NCBI RefSeq assembly: GCF_051020765.1 | Contig: NC_134934.1 | Location: 1,612,001-1,676,000, forward strand | Direction of reading: 5' to 3' | Length of the DNA: 64,000 bases | Source: Lasioglossum baleicum | Lineage: Eukaryota; Arthropoda; Insecta; Hymenoptera; Halictidae | In this document: positions 24,504 to 35,800 of the stretch, in pieces | How positions within the stretch are numbered: position 1 is the first letter of the stretch | Layout of the letters: each line of letters begins with the position of its first letter | The notes under the pieces: model-generated | What the model saw: the letters and a program-made list of their open reading frames with translations, nothing else | What the model was told of the DNA's origin: nothing | Databases searched by the model: none | Made by a program: the position numbers and the translations under genes

Positions 24504-24707
24504 TTTACTTTACCGGACTCAAAATTTGTGCCTTCCTCCTACGAATTATGATGCTCAACTTTAAGCGACCATAGCTCCTCAACTATTGATCCTAGAGGAT
24601 CGAAACTTCGATCTGCATCCGCGCCGGGTACAAATCTGCTGGATTACATACCAAATGCATCATAATTCGTAGGAGAAAGGTTCTAATTTTGAGTCCGGTA
24701 AAGTAAA
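24504..24707. mobile_element. 204-bp foldback MITE with 51-bp inverted ends
   Basis: Left end 24504-24554 and right end 24657-24707 are reverse complements at 47 of 51 positions, both starting tttactttaccggactcaa from the outside. The 102-bp middle contains smaller dyads (gatcct-ag-aggatc). A further copy of the outer end, ctttaccggact, follows immediately at 24708, suggesting a neighbouring truncated copy. No long open frame is present, so it is non-autonomous. The superfamily is not assigned. Confidence 0.85.
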
Positions 24708-25575
24708 CTTTACCGGACTTTGCTTTAGTTTGATCCTCTAGAAATACGTTAATTGATAATTGTGTCTGTTCAACGTGAGGTATAGTTGGTCTAATGGATT
24801 GTCTCGTATTTTCTGTTTCAGATGTGAACTGTTGCCAGAAGTATTATCGATTCGCATTACGTATGAAGTAATTGGAAATCGCAGTGGGCAAGGTGAGGTT
24901 TGCACATCGGTTTTGCCTCTTTGTTCGACCGCAAGGGAGATCCGAGCAACCGAGAATCGCTTCCAGTTGCACGAGCTGGCAAAACTTCGGGGATTTTGCA
25001 TGAGATTTCGTCGCGTCGGTGGCCGTGCTCGAGATACCGCGTTAATATTTCAAGACTGCGAGATCAAAGAGACGAGATACACAGTTCCTGATATTTTCGA
25101 GCGTTCCAGAGGCGGGAACTCGAAGTAACTCGACTCGTTTAGCGTTCTACGCCGGCGGACACGGTGTAACCAGCTCCTCTATTAATTTCTTGCCAGACTT
25201 TCCTTAACTGAACCGTTCAGAAATTTCAATTTTGCCGGGGACATTTTGTTCTCGCTGTGTTCTCGCGTACATTGCCGTTTGTAACAAGTTGGACAGTTCT
25301 GGACACCTAAATAGCACCAGTGATTTTAACTTTTTCTTGTTCTAAGCAAAGCATTAGAGACTGTCACAAAATGATGTTTTCTTTGTTTGTTTTTCTCATT
25401 TTATTATTATTTTGTATGATACTCTCTGATTTGCTCCCCAGTTTTTTTATCCCTAGTGTTTTTAAAATTATTGTGAGCATATAATAAATAATAAAAAGTG
25501 ATCTCATATTTCATATGGAAATGTCCAGACATTTACGGAAAGCATTGTATGCTTGAAAATGGGGTACATACATAT

Positions 25576-25583
25576 GTATAGAT
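25576..25583 (+). repeat. Target-site duplication (left) of the hAT element
   Basis: The 8-mer gtatagat directly precedes the element and is repeated exactly at 25814-25821. Eight-bp duplications are the hallmark of hAT transposition. Confidence 0.9.
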
Positions 25584-25813
25584 CAGTGGCTCCCAACCAC
25601 CGGTCCGCGAACCAATACCGGTCCGTGGATCAAATGGTACCGGTCCGCCGAAGGAACATTAAATACAATTATTTAAATACAATTAAATTAAAATGATTAA
25701 ATCAGAACAATCTGAAATATAAACATCCCTCTCCTCCCCACCCCCTCAGCGGGCCGCGGTAAAATTATCAAACATTGACTGGTCTGCGGCGATAAAAAGG
25801 TTGGGGAGCACTG
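25584..25813. mobile_element. Non-autonomous hAT element (230 bp)
   Basis: The element begins cagtggctcccaacc and ends ggttggggagcactg, terminal inverted repeats typical of hAT elements whose ends read CAGTGGTTCCCAACC. Exact 8-bp target duplications (gtatagat) flank it. The interior carries repeated accggtccg phrases near the left end, an AT-rich centre, and ccgcggcccgctgaggg (in reverse complement) near the right. No transposase frame is present, so it depends on a transposase elsewhere. The exact target duplication points to a fairly recent insertion. Confidence 0.93.
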
Positions 25814-25821
25814 GTATAGAT
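25814..25821 (+). repeat. Target-site duplication (right) of the hAT element
   Basis: Exact repeat of the 8-mer gtatagat at 25576-25583. It stops 2 bp before the left inverted repeat of the next element. Confidence 0.9.
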
Positions 25822-25823
25822 GA

Positions 25824-25972
25824 CTAGACTGTGGATTTTCTGCATTTATTATAAAAATGAGTAAATCAAAAACAGCAGAAAAATTAAAAGAATTTAAGAA
25901 AATTTGATTTGGCTCCCGTTTGTTGCAACTGAAGAAGACGATATTTATTTCGCTCAAAGATCCACAGTCTAG
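25824..25972. mobile_element. Mariner-like MITE with CTAGACTGTGGAT ends
   Basis: The 13-mer ctagactgtggat at 25824-25836 is perfectly inverted at 25960-25972 (atccacagtctag). If the TA inside each CTAG is the target duplication, the element proper starts GACTGTGGATTTTCTGCA, consistent with a TA-inserting Tc1/mariner-type MITE. The 149-bp element is AT-rich with no coding capacity. A related terminal fragment occurs at 53321-53360. It lies 2 bp from the target duplication of the upstream hAT element. Confidence 0.75.
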
Positions 25973-26023
25973 CGACGAAAACGATATTGTATAAATAATT
26001 CGACATTGGATCTTCTGTTGCAG

Positions 26024-26680
26024 GATTCCCGGCTGCCGCGACGTTTCTCTCTACTTATTATCAAGAAGTATTTCTCACTATCGCAATGTACTCCGTAACA
26101 CGGTGTCCAAACTAAAATAAATGGTTATTCGTATTTTTGAGAATCGTGATAGCTTCGTAGTGTGCAAATGTAATTAGGGCAAAACTAAGAGGAAGAAAAA
26201 CGAAACACAGAAAAAACAAGCGAGACGGGGTCGACGGAAGGAAAATGGAAAAGAACAAAAAAAAAAGAACGAAAAGATACTCAAGAAGCGTAATAGAAAA
26301 GGAAGACGGACACACGCCCGAAACGTATACATGTACACGATACAGTGTTATACGAACGCGGACAAACATACACACATGCACATACATACAGGAAGGAACA
26401 CGATACACACCGAGCATACTACCTTTATTAACTCGTAATTGCAACGAAGTAACAAGTTTTCTCTCTTTCTACTCGACACGATAGTTTAATTCAATGATCG
26501 ACTATTAAAGAATTGCGAAAGATTAAATTCAACGGGGAGATCCTCCCCGGGCGAAAGATTGTCTCTTGTTTCGTCGGGCGGAGGTTATTTACTGTACATA
26601 GCGAGAGTTTTGTATATTTGTAAAATAGATAGGGCATTTTATTATAAACAATAAAGTTATTTATATATATTTTAATCACA
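26024..26680 (+). CDS. Possible 3'-terminal exon with 3'UTR
   Basis: A good 3' splice site (pyrimidine-rich ggatcttctgttgcag, AG at 26022-26023) is followed by a region that reads like an mRNA end. There is a Pumilio-type TGTACATA at 26593-26600, AT-rich tgtatatttgtaaaatag, and an AATAAA signal at 26650-26655, with cleavage expected near 26670-26680. The short coding part is open in three frames to stops at 26096, 26113 or 26118. The phase-1 reading starts IPGCRDVSLYLLSRSISHY and the phase-2 reading FPAAATFLSTYYQEVFLTI; I recognise neither. Upstream exons are not found in this window, so the intron would be long. It could be an alternative last exon or a non-coding RNA end. The mRNA-end signals are seen; the exon call is inference. 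Confidence 0.35.
26650..26655 (+). terminator. Candidate poly(A) signal AATAAA
   Basis: A canonical AATAAA in the context aacaataaagttat is followed by ttatatatattttaatc. It sits 50 bp after a Pumilio-like TGTACATA element. It supports transcript termination on the + strand just downstream. Confidence 0.4.
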
Positions 26681-27257
26681 ACATCGCTGAACGATCTCCT
26701 TTCTCCCGTCGCAATTTTAACCGCCTAACCTGCCATAAACGACCAGAACGAGGATCCCGTGCACGTAATGCACGCGTAATGATAACAAGTTTCGCCAATA
26801 CGGTACGTATTATATTATTGTATTATATATACAAAAATTTTAATATACCACGTTTTTAAGACGGACTAAAAAGTATAAAATAATTTTTCTTAGCCCCATA
26901 CAGATTCCTAACCCCATACAGATAGTCCTGAAAATTTGTAATGAATATACTTGTGAATATTCTTGTGAATATACTATGAAAATACTTGCAATCATTGATG
27001 ACCATAGACAATACCAAAAGGAATTTCTTTGACAGTTTCGCCACTTCTCAACATAAAGTCCTTCCGACATACCACCGTCCAATTAACAAACGCAACGTTT
27101 CCCCGCCTAAATCCACCCTTAACCATTCACGAAAAACCGAGGTGACACCCGCAGTGCTATTTTCACCGTGGTCGAAGTAACTTGTTTCCCTTTGCTGTCA
27201 CGATTTTGGATAATGTGTTGTTTTGTGCTTCACACTTATTGAGACGTATTCACGCAA

Positions 27258-27307
27258 ATGGCAGTGCCTGTTAATCCGACGAAGGAACAGAAGATTCTGA
27301 AAAATTT
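27258..27307 (+). CDS. Weak candidate first coding exon
   Basis: An ATG at 27258 in the context gcaaatgg opens a frame reading MAVPVNPTKEQKILKN, then meets a strong donor-like GTATGT at 27308-27313. If the donor is unused the frame stops after 27 codons. The 5' side (ttgttttgtgcttcacac) is pyrimidine-rich and could be a leader. The lysine/glutamate-containing peptide differs in composition from the Arg/Ser/Pro chance frames elsewhere, but I do not recognise it. It lies just upstream of a repeat (27371-27468), so it may be a chance frame or part of a transposon. Confidence 0.15.
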
Positions 27308-27370
27308 GTATGTACCTATACGTGACATTAGTATTTCATAACCCAGGATTAATATTCTTATGTACAATCC

Positions 27371-27468
27371 TTACGGTTCAAAAGATACAGCCTTTTAAAG
27401 ATAGGACAGACACACGGACGGACAGATAGCTTAGTACATAATAGGGTTCCGTACGGACAGACAGACTG
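27371..27468. mobile_element. GACAGACAGAC / AATAGGGTTCCGT dispersed-repeat remnant
   Basis: The stretch contains aaaagatacagcc, ggacagacacacggacggac, then aatagggttccgtacgg and another ggacagacagac. The combination of a GACAGACAGAC run with AATAGGGTTCCGT is, from general knowledge of arthropod repeats, a signature of a repeat family widespread in Lepidoptera and other arthropods. The ends of the copy are not clear. The family assignment is from memory and needs a repeat-library search. Confidence 0.5.
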
Positions 27469-27479
27469 AAAGCGAGTTA

Positions 27480-30400
27480 ATAAACACGTGGTAAAATCAT
27501 TTTCGAGGAAATCGTCCCCGCACGTTTGTTCAAATTCACATTTCCAGAGCGTACGAACTTTTCATTTCTGTCGTGCAATTTATTGCAGTATGAATATTGG
27601 AACTTTCTGTCTTGTTATTTTTATTTTATTGTCTATACATTAAACCGTAAAAACTGATGAAACACATTCGTTCCGGTGAAATGTGCCGCTGCCCACAATG
27701 CAATCGCCGCCTGTCAAAAAATCTACATACCTATTGATACTCGAACTTCTATTAGATATTCTATACGTATAATAATCTACTATTTTTTTAAATGCTCTAC
27801 GCTTTCCAATTTCTAATAAATCTCGACCTAAAAAAACATTCCATTTGATATAATTCTGTTCATTTTATAGATATGAAATTAATATAACACCTCATACAAT
27901 ACTTAAATGTTTAGTAATTGATTAGATAGCAAGATATTTAATAATCCAAACAATATTTTGAATAATGGTATAGCAATTTTTAGTGGTGAATCTCTCCGAA
28001 TTACCACTCGAGTGCTAAGGGTTAATTTCTAGAAGCGGAAACATGAAGCGGGCCCACCATCGAAATTAATTATCCTCGAGGCGTCTCTGTTAAAATTTTC
28101 TGCAATACTCCTGGCAAGATCGATGATCGTCATGCCATTTAATGGAACACGTTGTTCTTGTCGTAATTGTCGCGAGACAGGTGGCTAGGAGGGCAGTTTC
28201 CCGAGTCGTCAAACGCGATCTCGTTGAAACGGTTGTATCGCGGGGGTGGCAAGAGCAGAAAGGCCACACACGCGACAGCTATTTGTTTGTTCCAAATTTC
28301 CACGGGCATTATTAATTCCCGAGCGGTATAGAGAGACGCGGTCGCGCCCGGGCGGCAATGTCCATTACATTAACTTGATTGAGAAACATCGGGGCAACAA
28401 GTGCGCGTATTACCGATCGGGCAAATGAAATTCGTATCACGCGGCCCGTCAACACCATTCCCCGGATATTTTTTTAGGCCCCGTTGGTCCAGAGCAGAAC
28501 GTGGAGGCCGCGGTATCAACATGATTCCTCCGTCGGGAAAAATAATTATTTTCCGATGCCGGTGACGCGTGATTTGGAAACAAATTATCGGGTTCGAGAA
28601 CGCTTCGGCGAGTGACACGTCGACAAACGTGCTCGAATAAACGCGCACGCGGCCGAATGGAGGAGAGAATACGGCGACTAGGTTTCCCAAGGAGAGAGAG
28701 ACATTTGCACGTAAATTGTCATGAAAATTTGATTCCACCCACGGCGAGGTAATGCGAACAGTGACTTCAATCATCCTCCTTTATTCGATTGAAGCCTTAC
28801 ACGTTCTCCTGGCCCGCGGAATGCAACGTAACGAAGTCACACTCTTGCCGGCAGCAACTAATTACTCGGGGCTCTGGTTCGCGCGCATAACCTACGGTAC
28901 CACCGCGTCTAAAAAGCAAACCCCGGTTCAAGTCATTCCCCAGGCTTTCACGAGTCACGATGCTAATATCTGCCTTCTTCCGAGACTCTTCCCGTAATTC
29001 GCGGCACGCTTGGAAATTATTCAATTCATATATTTGCGAAATCAACAGATGGAATCATTTCATGAAATCTATGTAGTTATCTCAGTGAAACAAAGGCTGA
29101 TGTGCTAAGACCCTCCGTTAAGATTGTTTTCTTTTTCTCTCTCTTCTATCTTCTAATGCAATTTGTTTCGCTTGATCAAATTTCAAGCTCGGACAGTGGT
29201 GGATAGTATAATATTTAATCTTGAAAATATTTTAAAACCATTTTTAAGCTAATCCGATTATAACGGAGAACATCAAACCGCATTTTCACAAAAAAGTAAT
29301 ACCACTGTAACAGCAGCTACATCGGGTTGTTTTATAAGCTTATGGCAGAAATTGAAAAAAATTCCGAACGAAGAAAAATTTTATTTCAACCACATGCAAT
29401 TCTTTTAATAAATAGAATATTGGATATTCGTTTTTGTTGAAAATTCATATTTTAATATTACATTACAATCAATCATTAGTAAGTCAATGTTTTACATGTG
29501 CTTTTCGTCTTTAAAAAACCACATTCACAGTAAAATGGCAATATCATTCCCAATCGTTGATATCTTTTAATAAAAAATTTATGGGATCTCCACAAAGTAT
29601 ACGTTCTATTTTCGGGTCAGGCGCAACCCCTAACTATAGAAGAAGAGTGGGCCGCGCTTCTCAATAATTTTCTATGGAAAGATCAGCGGAACACGATAAT
29701 TTACCGGTGGAAAAACTCACGGGGCCTCGTCGCGAGCGTTTTGTCACGGTAAACAGTGGACTGTACTTCGTCGAATCCCGCTTCCGAGGTTGAACACGGC
29801 GCGGGGGCGTTTTCTTGAAATATAGGTTAATATATCTCCGTGAGTCGGGGGCTGAATCGCAGCTCCGTATCGCCGAGCTATCTTTTATGGCGTGCTCTCG
29901 CGGAGTGCGACACTCGCGCGCACTTGCCACATGTCATAAAGGGTAGTTCTTGGGCGCAGTAATTACACGGGCTTTGCTGAAAGCTGCTTGCACATCCGTA
30001 AAGGCAGCCCAGGTCCCACTTTTATAATTATTCGCCGTAGACCCGCGAGTCGGAAAATTACGAGAAGTCGCCGAGTGCATCGCTGCCGTAATAACAGGTC
30101 CCGCCGGGAAACCTTGTTAAGCTTAATTCTTTGTCCCACCCCCGCAGCCTCCCACCCTCGTGCGCTCCCGAGCATCCTCCCTCGGTCACCGACGATGGCT
30201 CTTCAACCTCCTAACGATCGAATTATATTTATAATTACGGGATTTTGCTGCCGGGATCCCATCGGAAATACCCGAAGCAATTAGAGCGTCTCTTGTTCGA
30301 ATTACCTTAACCTTCGGCCGAGTGTTCGATATTTTGCACAGCCGGCGGCCATTTCGACGGCTACGCTGAAGTAGCTAGCTGAATCTCATTTAACAATGCG

Positions 30401-32110
30401 ACACCGCGCCGTATCTCGCGCATAAGTCACCGGCGCTATCGTCCCGCTGACGTCTCTTCCCATAATCTGCAAACTGATTCACGGATATAATAATTGCAAA
30501 ACTCCCACTCTTTGGTCGTATTACTGGGAACTTTCTGCCTGTTCTCGTTCACCGAACATAAATTGAAATACAAAGCTTGTATTGAGCTTGAGTAATAACG
30601 TTCTTTGTTTTTATCAATGTGATTATGTACTTCAAATTCTCGTAAACTCCATTATTCAATACATATTTTCCCTAACCTAACGTAACAAATTTTTATCTGG
30701 CATAAAAACGAACAATTATAATAGACGCATTAAAATAGTTTCATTGGATGAAGGTGAAGACTTGCCTGTTCCATATTCTATGCCACGTCCATAAGCTCCT
30801 GGTGAAATCTTAAAGCATTGTTTCCTCGCAGCACAGTCCACACTTCCAGCTAATTAGAAGACACAATAATTACAGAAATGGTCCCCGGCGGGTCTAGTGA
30901 GTGGCATCAGAAAGACGCAAAAGGACTGTTGCCGCACCATTATAAATTTCATTACTTTCCTCTCGGCGCGGAATATTAACAGATATTCAAACAGAGTCGG
31001 ATTATCCGTCTGTTTTGTTTTCTGCTGTGTTTGCGCGTTCGGTTTTCAGCTGTATCTTGAAACAGTGAAATATTAATACTTCCAAGTATGAAAGCAGTAG
31101 GAAAAGTCGACTCGCAGAGGTAGGAGGAGAAAGAAAAATCGTCGGGCGTGGTCTGACACACAGAGGATGTGTCTGCATCGAATATAAAAAATCGCAGGTA
31201 GCGAGGCCGGGGATTCGTAACACACAGACATAATTCGTTCCCCGCGGGGTCTGGATCTCGTTTTCCGTCAACTCCACTTTTGGTTGCCATTTGTGTCGCG
31301 CAATAGAGTGCGCTGCTCCTGACAGCACTTCACGTCCCCTGCGCCCGTGCGCTTTGTCCGTCGTTGGGCTCTGACAATGAGACACGGGGCTCGCGATATG
31401 AATGAATCCTTCCCCAGCCCCTCGGCTTCGTCCCCCTCGGGCTGCAAGTGCAAATCACCCTTACCCCCGACCCTCCTATGCACATCCGATTCCAAGCCGA
31501 AATCATTTCATCCCCCTCCCAAGATCTCCGCCCCTTTCTGTCTCTCTCCATTCTCTTTAGCGATCTCTTTTTTTCTCTCTTTGGATCACTCTCCCGGACC
31601 GCTCTTATTTCCGCCAATGAAGTCAAAAGTTCTCGAGCTTGCCTAGCACTTCGGGGGCGTTGATCATTGCCTCCTGATTGCAGCTCCGCAGCTCCCCGTT
31701 TATTCTAGCTCTTCCGATAAACGCCGCTCTTTAACCGGTACCCTTTCGACAGCGCTCATTCTCAGGAAGATTGATGATTGTAATCCGCTGATGGGAACTG
31801 AAAAGATCGGCCCGGGGTGGAATGCATATTTTATTGCTCGAAAGATTGACCCCTGCTACCCGACACGCCCAGGGAAAGTGCACAGCGAGCCGAGCAATTC
31901 GTACCCCGCCATTGTTCAGCGGGAATCGCGATTTGTCGTCGCTGGATCTCATTCGACGGGAAATTGCTGGGTTGATCTCCTATGTGCGTTTGCTAATTGC
32001 TAATTTCAAGGAAGAAATCTAAAAAGAATTATTCTGCGAATTTTTAAATTGGACTCCTTACTTTTTACTGCGTAGACTTTATGAAGTTGGTTAATCGAGT
32101 TTGCTGATGG
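27480..32110. other. Gene-free stretch, AT-rich then CpG-rich
   Basis: AT-rich to about 28020, ending in ctcgagtgctaagggttaa, then CpG-rich to about 29040, AT-rich 29050-29620, CpG-rich 29640-30480, and mixed to 32110. Open frames of up to 134 codons (28370-28774, minus) have no recognisable domain. A pyrimidine-rich segment lies at about 31470-31610. No RNA gene is seen. Confidence 0.55.
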
Positions 32111-32118
32111 TTAAAACA

Positions 32119-32224
32119 AAATTTTTTAATCACTTTTAACAGCCTTCTCGCATCTGGTAGATCCTAACAAAAGGATCACAAGTTTGATTCGGTTAATAGT
32201 AAAAAAGTGATTGCTAAAAAAATT
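32119..32224. repeat. Imperfect AT-rich inverted repeat
   Basis: aattttttaatcacttttaac (about 32119-32140) is imperfectly complementary to gttaatagtaaaaaagtgat and following bases (about 32192-32224), with small gaps. The loop holds the dyad atcctaacaaaaggat. It is probably a degraded miniature element and is only weakly supported because of low sequence complexity. Confidence 0.4.
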
Positions 32225-32510
32225 GTGACCCTATGAGCGCCACTCTTGGTCTCGTAAAAGTTCTTAATGCGACCGTATTTATTACAAATAAAATGTTAAT
32301 GGCGCTCCTTATTTTGACATGACAGCTAAATTGGTCCACAAAAGCCATTCACCCTACCACAATGCCTCCAGATCACACATGGGTGCTCGAAATGGGGTGA
32401 ACAGCTATTGTGGCTGTCGGTCTGTCTCATTGTTAGTCCCCTTCTTTCAACAACTTTGTGTGTAATTCTGTCCATTAGTGTACTTAAATTGCAGTGTTCA
32501 TTTTAGAAGT

Positions 32511-32885
32511 ATTATTTTTATTCTCGCTATAGGCGAATTGGAACCCTCGGGTACGTTTGATGAAGCATTTAAATAGATGATGGTATGGTATGGAGCACTA
32601 TTGACACTTAGAAACGTCACACACAAATTACTATTTTTATGCTTGCTGTAATTGATTGAAAGACGAAAGAGAACCGCTGGGGACGTTTTTGACGAAGCAT
32701 TTAACTAGATCATGGTTCAGTACGAAGCACGATTGTCATTTAGAAATGTCACAAATCAATTATTAATTCTATTCTTGCTGTAATGGATTGGGAGACGCAA
32801 TAAAACCGTTGAATGCATCTAATGAAGCATTTAAATATGTAGAACCTGCTATGGTATAAAGGACGGTTCGAAATGTCACAAGAAA
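32511..32885 (+). repeat. Three-copy degenerate tandem repeat, unit about 130 bp
   Basis: The same order of landmarks recurs three times: a ttctcgctat/cttgctgtaat block (32521, 32641, 32773), gaagcatttaaa-like (32562, 32694, 32824), tggtatgg/tggttcag/tggtataa, and gaaacgtcacacacaaatt-like (32611, 32743, 32870). Spacings are 119-132 bp. Copies are strongly diverged, so the array is old. It lies in an AT-rich island with no coding frame. Confidence 0.8.
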
Positions 32886-35800
32886 TCCCTTGGAAACAAA
32901 CACTTAAAAATGTAAATGTTTCGTGGTTTGCTTGTTCTTAATTAATATGAGAAACTATATTTATCTATCGCGCCTTTGAAAACTCAATGCCTGAAAAATG
33001 GTCAACTACTGATACGAAGTCAATTACTGGCGCCTTTACATTAGGGTGTGGGGGAAGAAAACGAGTGGCATTTGGCAGATCGCTTAACCATCCAGCACAG
33101 GTTCGCGATTACTAGCCAAATTGCAAGCGGATTAGGAGGTCCCATTACAGTTGAAATCACTTCTCCGTTGGTCGGTACCATCGATGGAGCGTTATTCGTA
33201 GCCGCCAACTGTTGCTACGAGTTCGCTCGCGGGCTTGCGATCGGTTTTTAAACAATGAAGAGGCTGGAATAGCTCTCGGGCCGTAGATCGCGGATAGAGA
33301 GACTTCAGGGATATAATGGCACGTTTGAGCGCAATTCTCGGTGTAACCGGCGGTATTGCGTTATGCGGATAATGAAGGCTATCGGCTTTGTACGGTTCAT
33401 ACGGATATCCGCGATATTTGGATAATACAAGTGCCATTGTGACTCGGATACGGGCCCGATACGGGCTGGCCAATTTATGCAGAAAGAGAGAGAGAGAGAG
33501 AGAGACCACTGTTATATCCCACCCCACCACTCGAATATTTTCTTCGGTATTAACCGTCGACGAGTGCGCGGTCCGCCGCGGGGAACACGAGCCAAGCAGT
33601 CGTGTAATGCAGCGGATGAAGGAGCACTCGACTGCAGATTATTGTTCGATTCTGAAGTGGATCCGCCCCCGCGATCGTAATTGCTCTACCACAGACAATC
33701 CCTCGCAAGGATATTGCTTCCCGATGGTACGTATTTAACGTCTACTTAGCGGGAATATTCTGAAAAGACAATAAAAGCTGCGGGAACAATAACCCGCAGT
33801 ATTGGAAGCATACCTGGACAACGAGCCGCGGTTGCTTCCTGCAGGTGGTCTTCGAGATGTCTGGTGCCATGAAACAACGATGGAGGATGTTACACAAAAT
33901 TGTATATGGCGTAATACAGCCGAAATGAGGGGGAGCTTAAGTCATCAATTTCGTGGCTTCCACTTCGTTCGTAAAAGGCGGTCCTGGGACCAAGTATACT
34001 GTAATTTCTGCCAATATTCACTCAACAATTTTTAGCTCGGAAATTGACCGTCGAATTAAATTTTTTTATCTTTTTGGGTTCGGTCTGCTGTCACATTTTT
34101 TCTTATTAAATTCTTTATGTCTACTGTTTAATACTCTATGTATTCACGCTTATCCCAAAAATAATAAAACTTCGTAGTCTATTCACTTGACATTCGAACA
34201 CAGAAAAATCTCTGACTCATCAGACTGTTTTTGTCGTAAACTTGTCAGCGATCAGTTAGCAGTCCTGACCAGTCAGAGCCCACAGCTGAAGCTCGTCGAA
34301 GGGACACCAAGGACGATTGTATACATGGAGTCGATCGCCGATCTATGGGAACCTGTAACACTGTAAGAATTAACGCGGCGAGTGGATCGAATAAACGGTG
34401 ACCGCGTGACTGTTCCCTAGCTCGCAGACTCCCGTACATTACCATGTAATATAAGAGGACGTGTCGCGCGACGAAATTTATACGGTTATTTGTCCCATAG
34501 GTAGGTGTTCGCGTCGAGGCGAATGGACTGCGCGAATGGTCTATATATCTTCCCTTCTGCTGGCTGCCTTCCTTCCTTCCCGCCGCGTCGTGCGTCAAGG
34601 TCCAGCCGGCTCACCTATACACACGCTCGTGATACGGATAACAAGGCGGTCATTCTTTCTTATTTCCGACCGAGCCGCAGCCGCGAATGCTGATTTATTT
34701 CGTCGAGCCGGATCATACAACCCCGGCCTCCTCGACGATGGTGCGATGTGCCCCGTTAATGACGCTGGAACGCGACCTTCATGGCCACGCGAACGCCAAC
34801 CATTAGGGAAGCTGCTCTCGTGCGGCTTCTCGAGGGAGGAGTGGCGGTTTCTGTGGGGTCAAGGACAAATTTCTTCTATACTTCAATCAGAAGTGATTGT
34901 AGCTCTATCAAACTACTTTTTACTTACAATTATAATAATGTTCACATAAAATCGGCCACAGTAACAATCAAATAACGTAATTCTAAAACTAAATGTTCCA
35001 CAATCTGTTCGAACAAGCTAAAAAATTCATCATCCGAACAAATCATTAAACATGTAAAAATAATTAGAAGATCGGCCAGCATTTTGATCCAACCACGCCG
35101 GCTGGCATCCAAACAAACCATGGTACCGAGCCACGGGTACATACCACTTATCTTCCGCTATTTGCATTCCCCATTCTCCGGAATTTTCGCGCTTTATACC
35201 AAAGTCAAACAATCCCGGATCAAATTGACCTTCCAGTTCGCGTGTCGACGCGGGTCTGGGGTTTAGGTGTCTGCGGATCGCGTGAAACGCCACCGCGCCG
35301 CGCCGCAGTGCCGAGGCGGGAACGCGTGTTTTTCATCGAGTGTCGCCGACAACTTAACGAGCGCGATATTTGCGACTTTCGCCAGGTAAAACGACTTCGA
35401 ATCGTGCCAGCCAGACTGCGTGGAACGCTAGACGAGGCTCGCGTGACACTCGAACAGCCGCGCGCAGGAACTTTTATCGCGGAAAACGCTGTCGGTGCAA
35501 CGAACTCGATCGTAGGGCTGCGAGTTTGCGGGTTTATTTACTGCATTAGGCCGTCACGCGGTTGGCAACCTGAAATAATTAACTCTGAGAATTTTTTCCT
35601 CAAAAACAGGAAGACTTTATATTTTCTCACACACTAGCTCATAAATTATAATTGACTTACGTTATCAGCACCGTAACAAATGCACATTATTTAGCAAGAT
35701 ACATAGAGACTCGACCTAAGAGTTAGTCAATATTCGCGAAACGCCAGTCAGAAGATTTTACCTCGGATTTTTTCGTCGGCACGGATGCATTCGGCGACTG

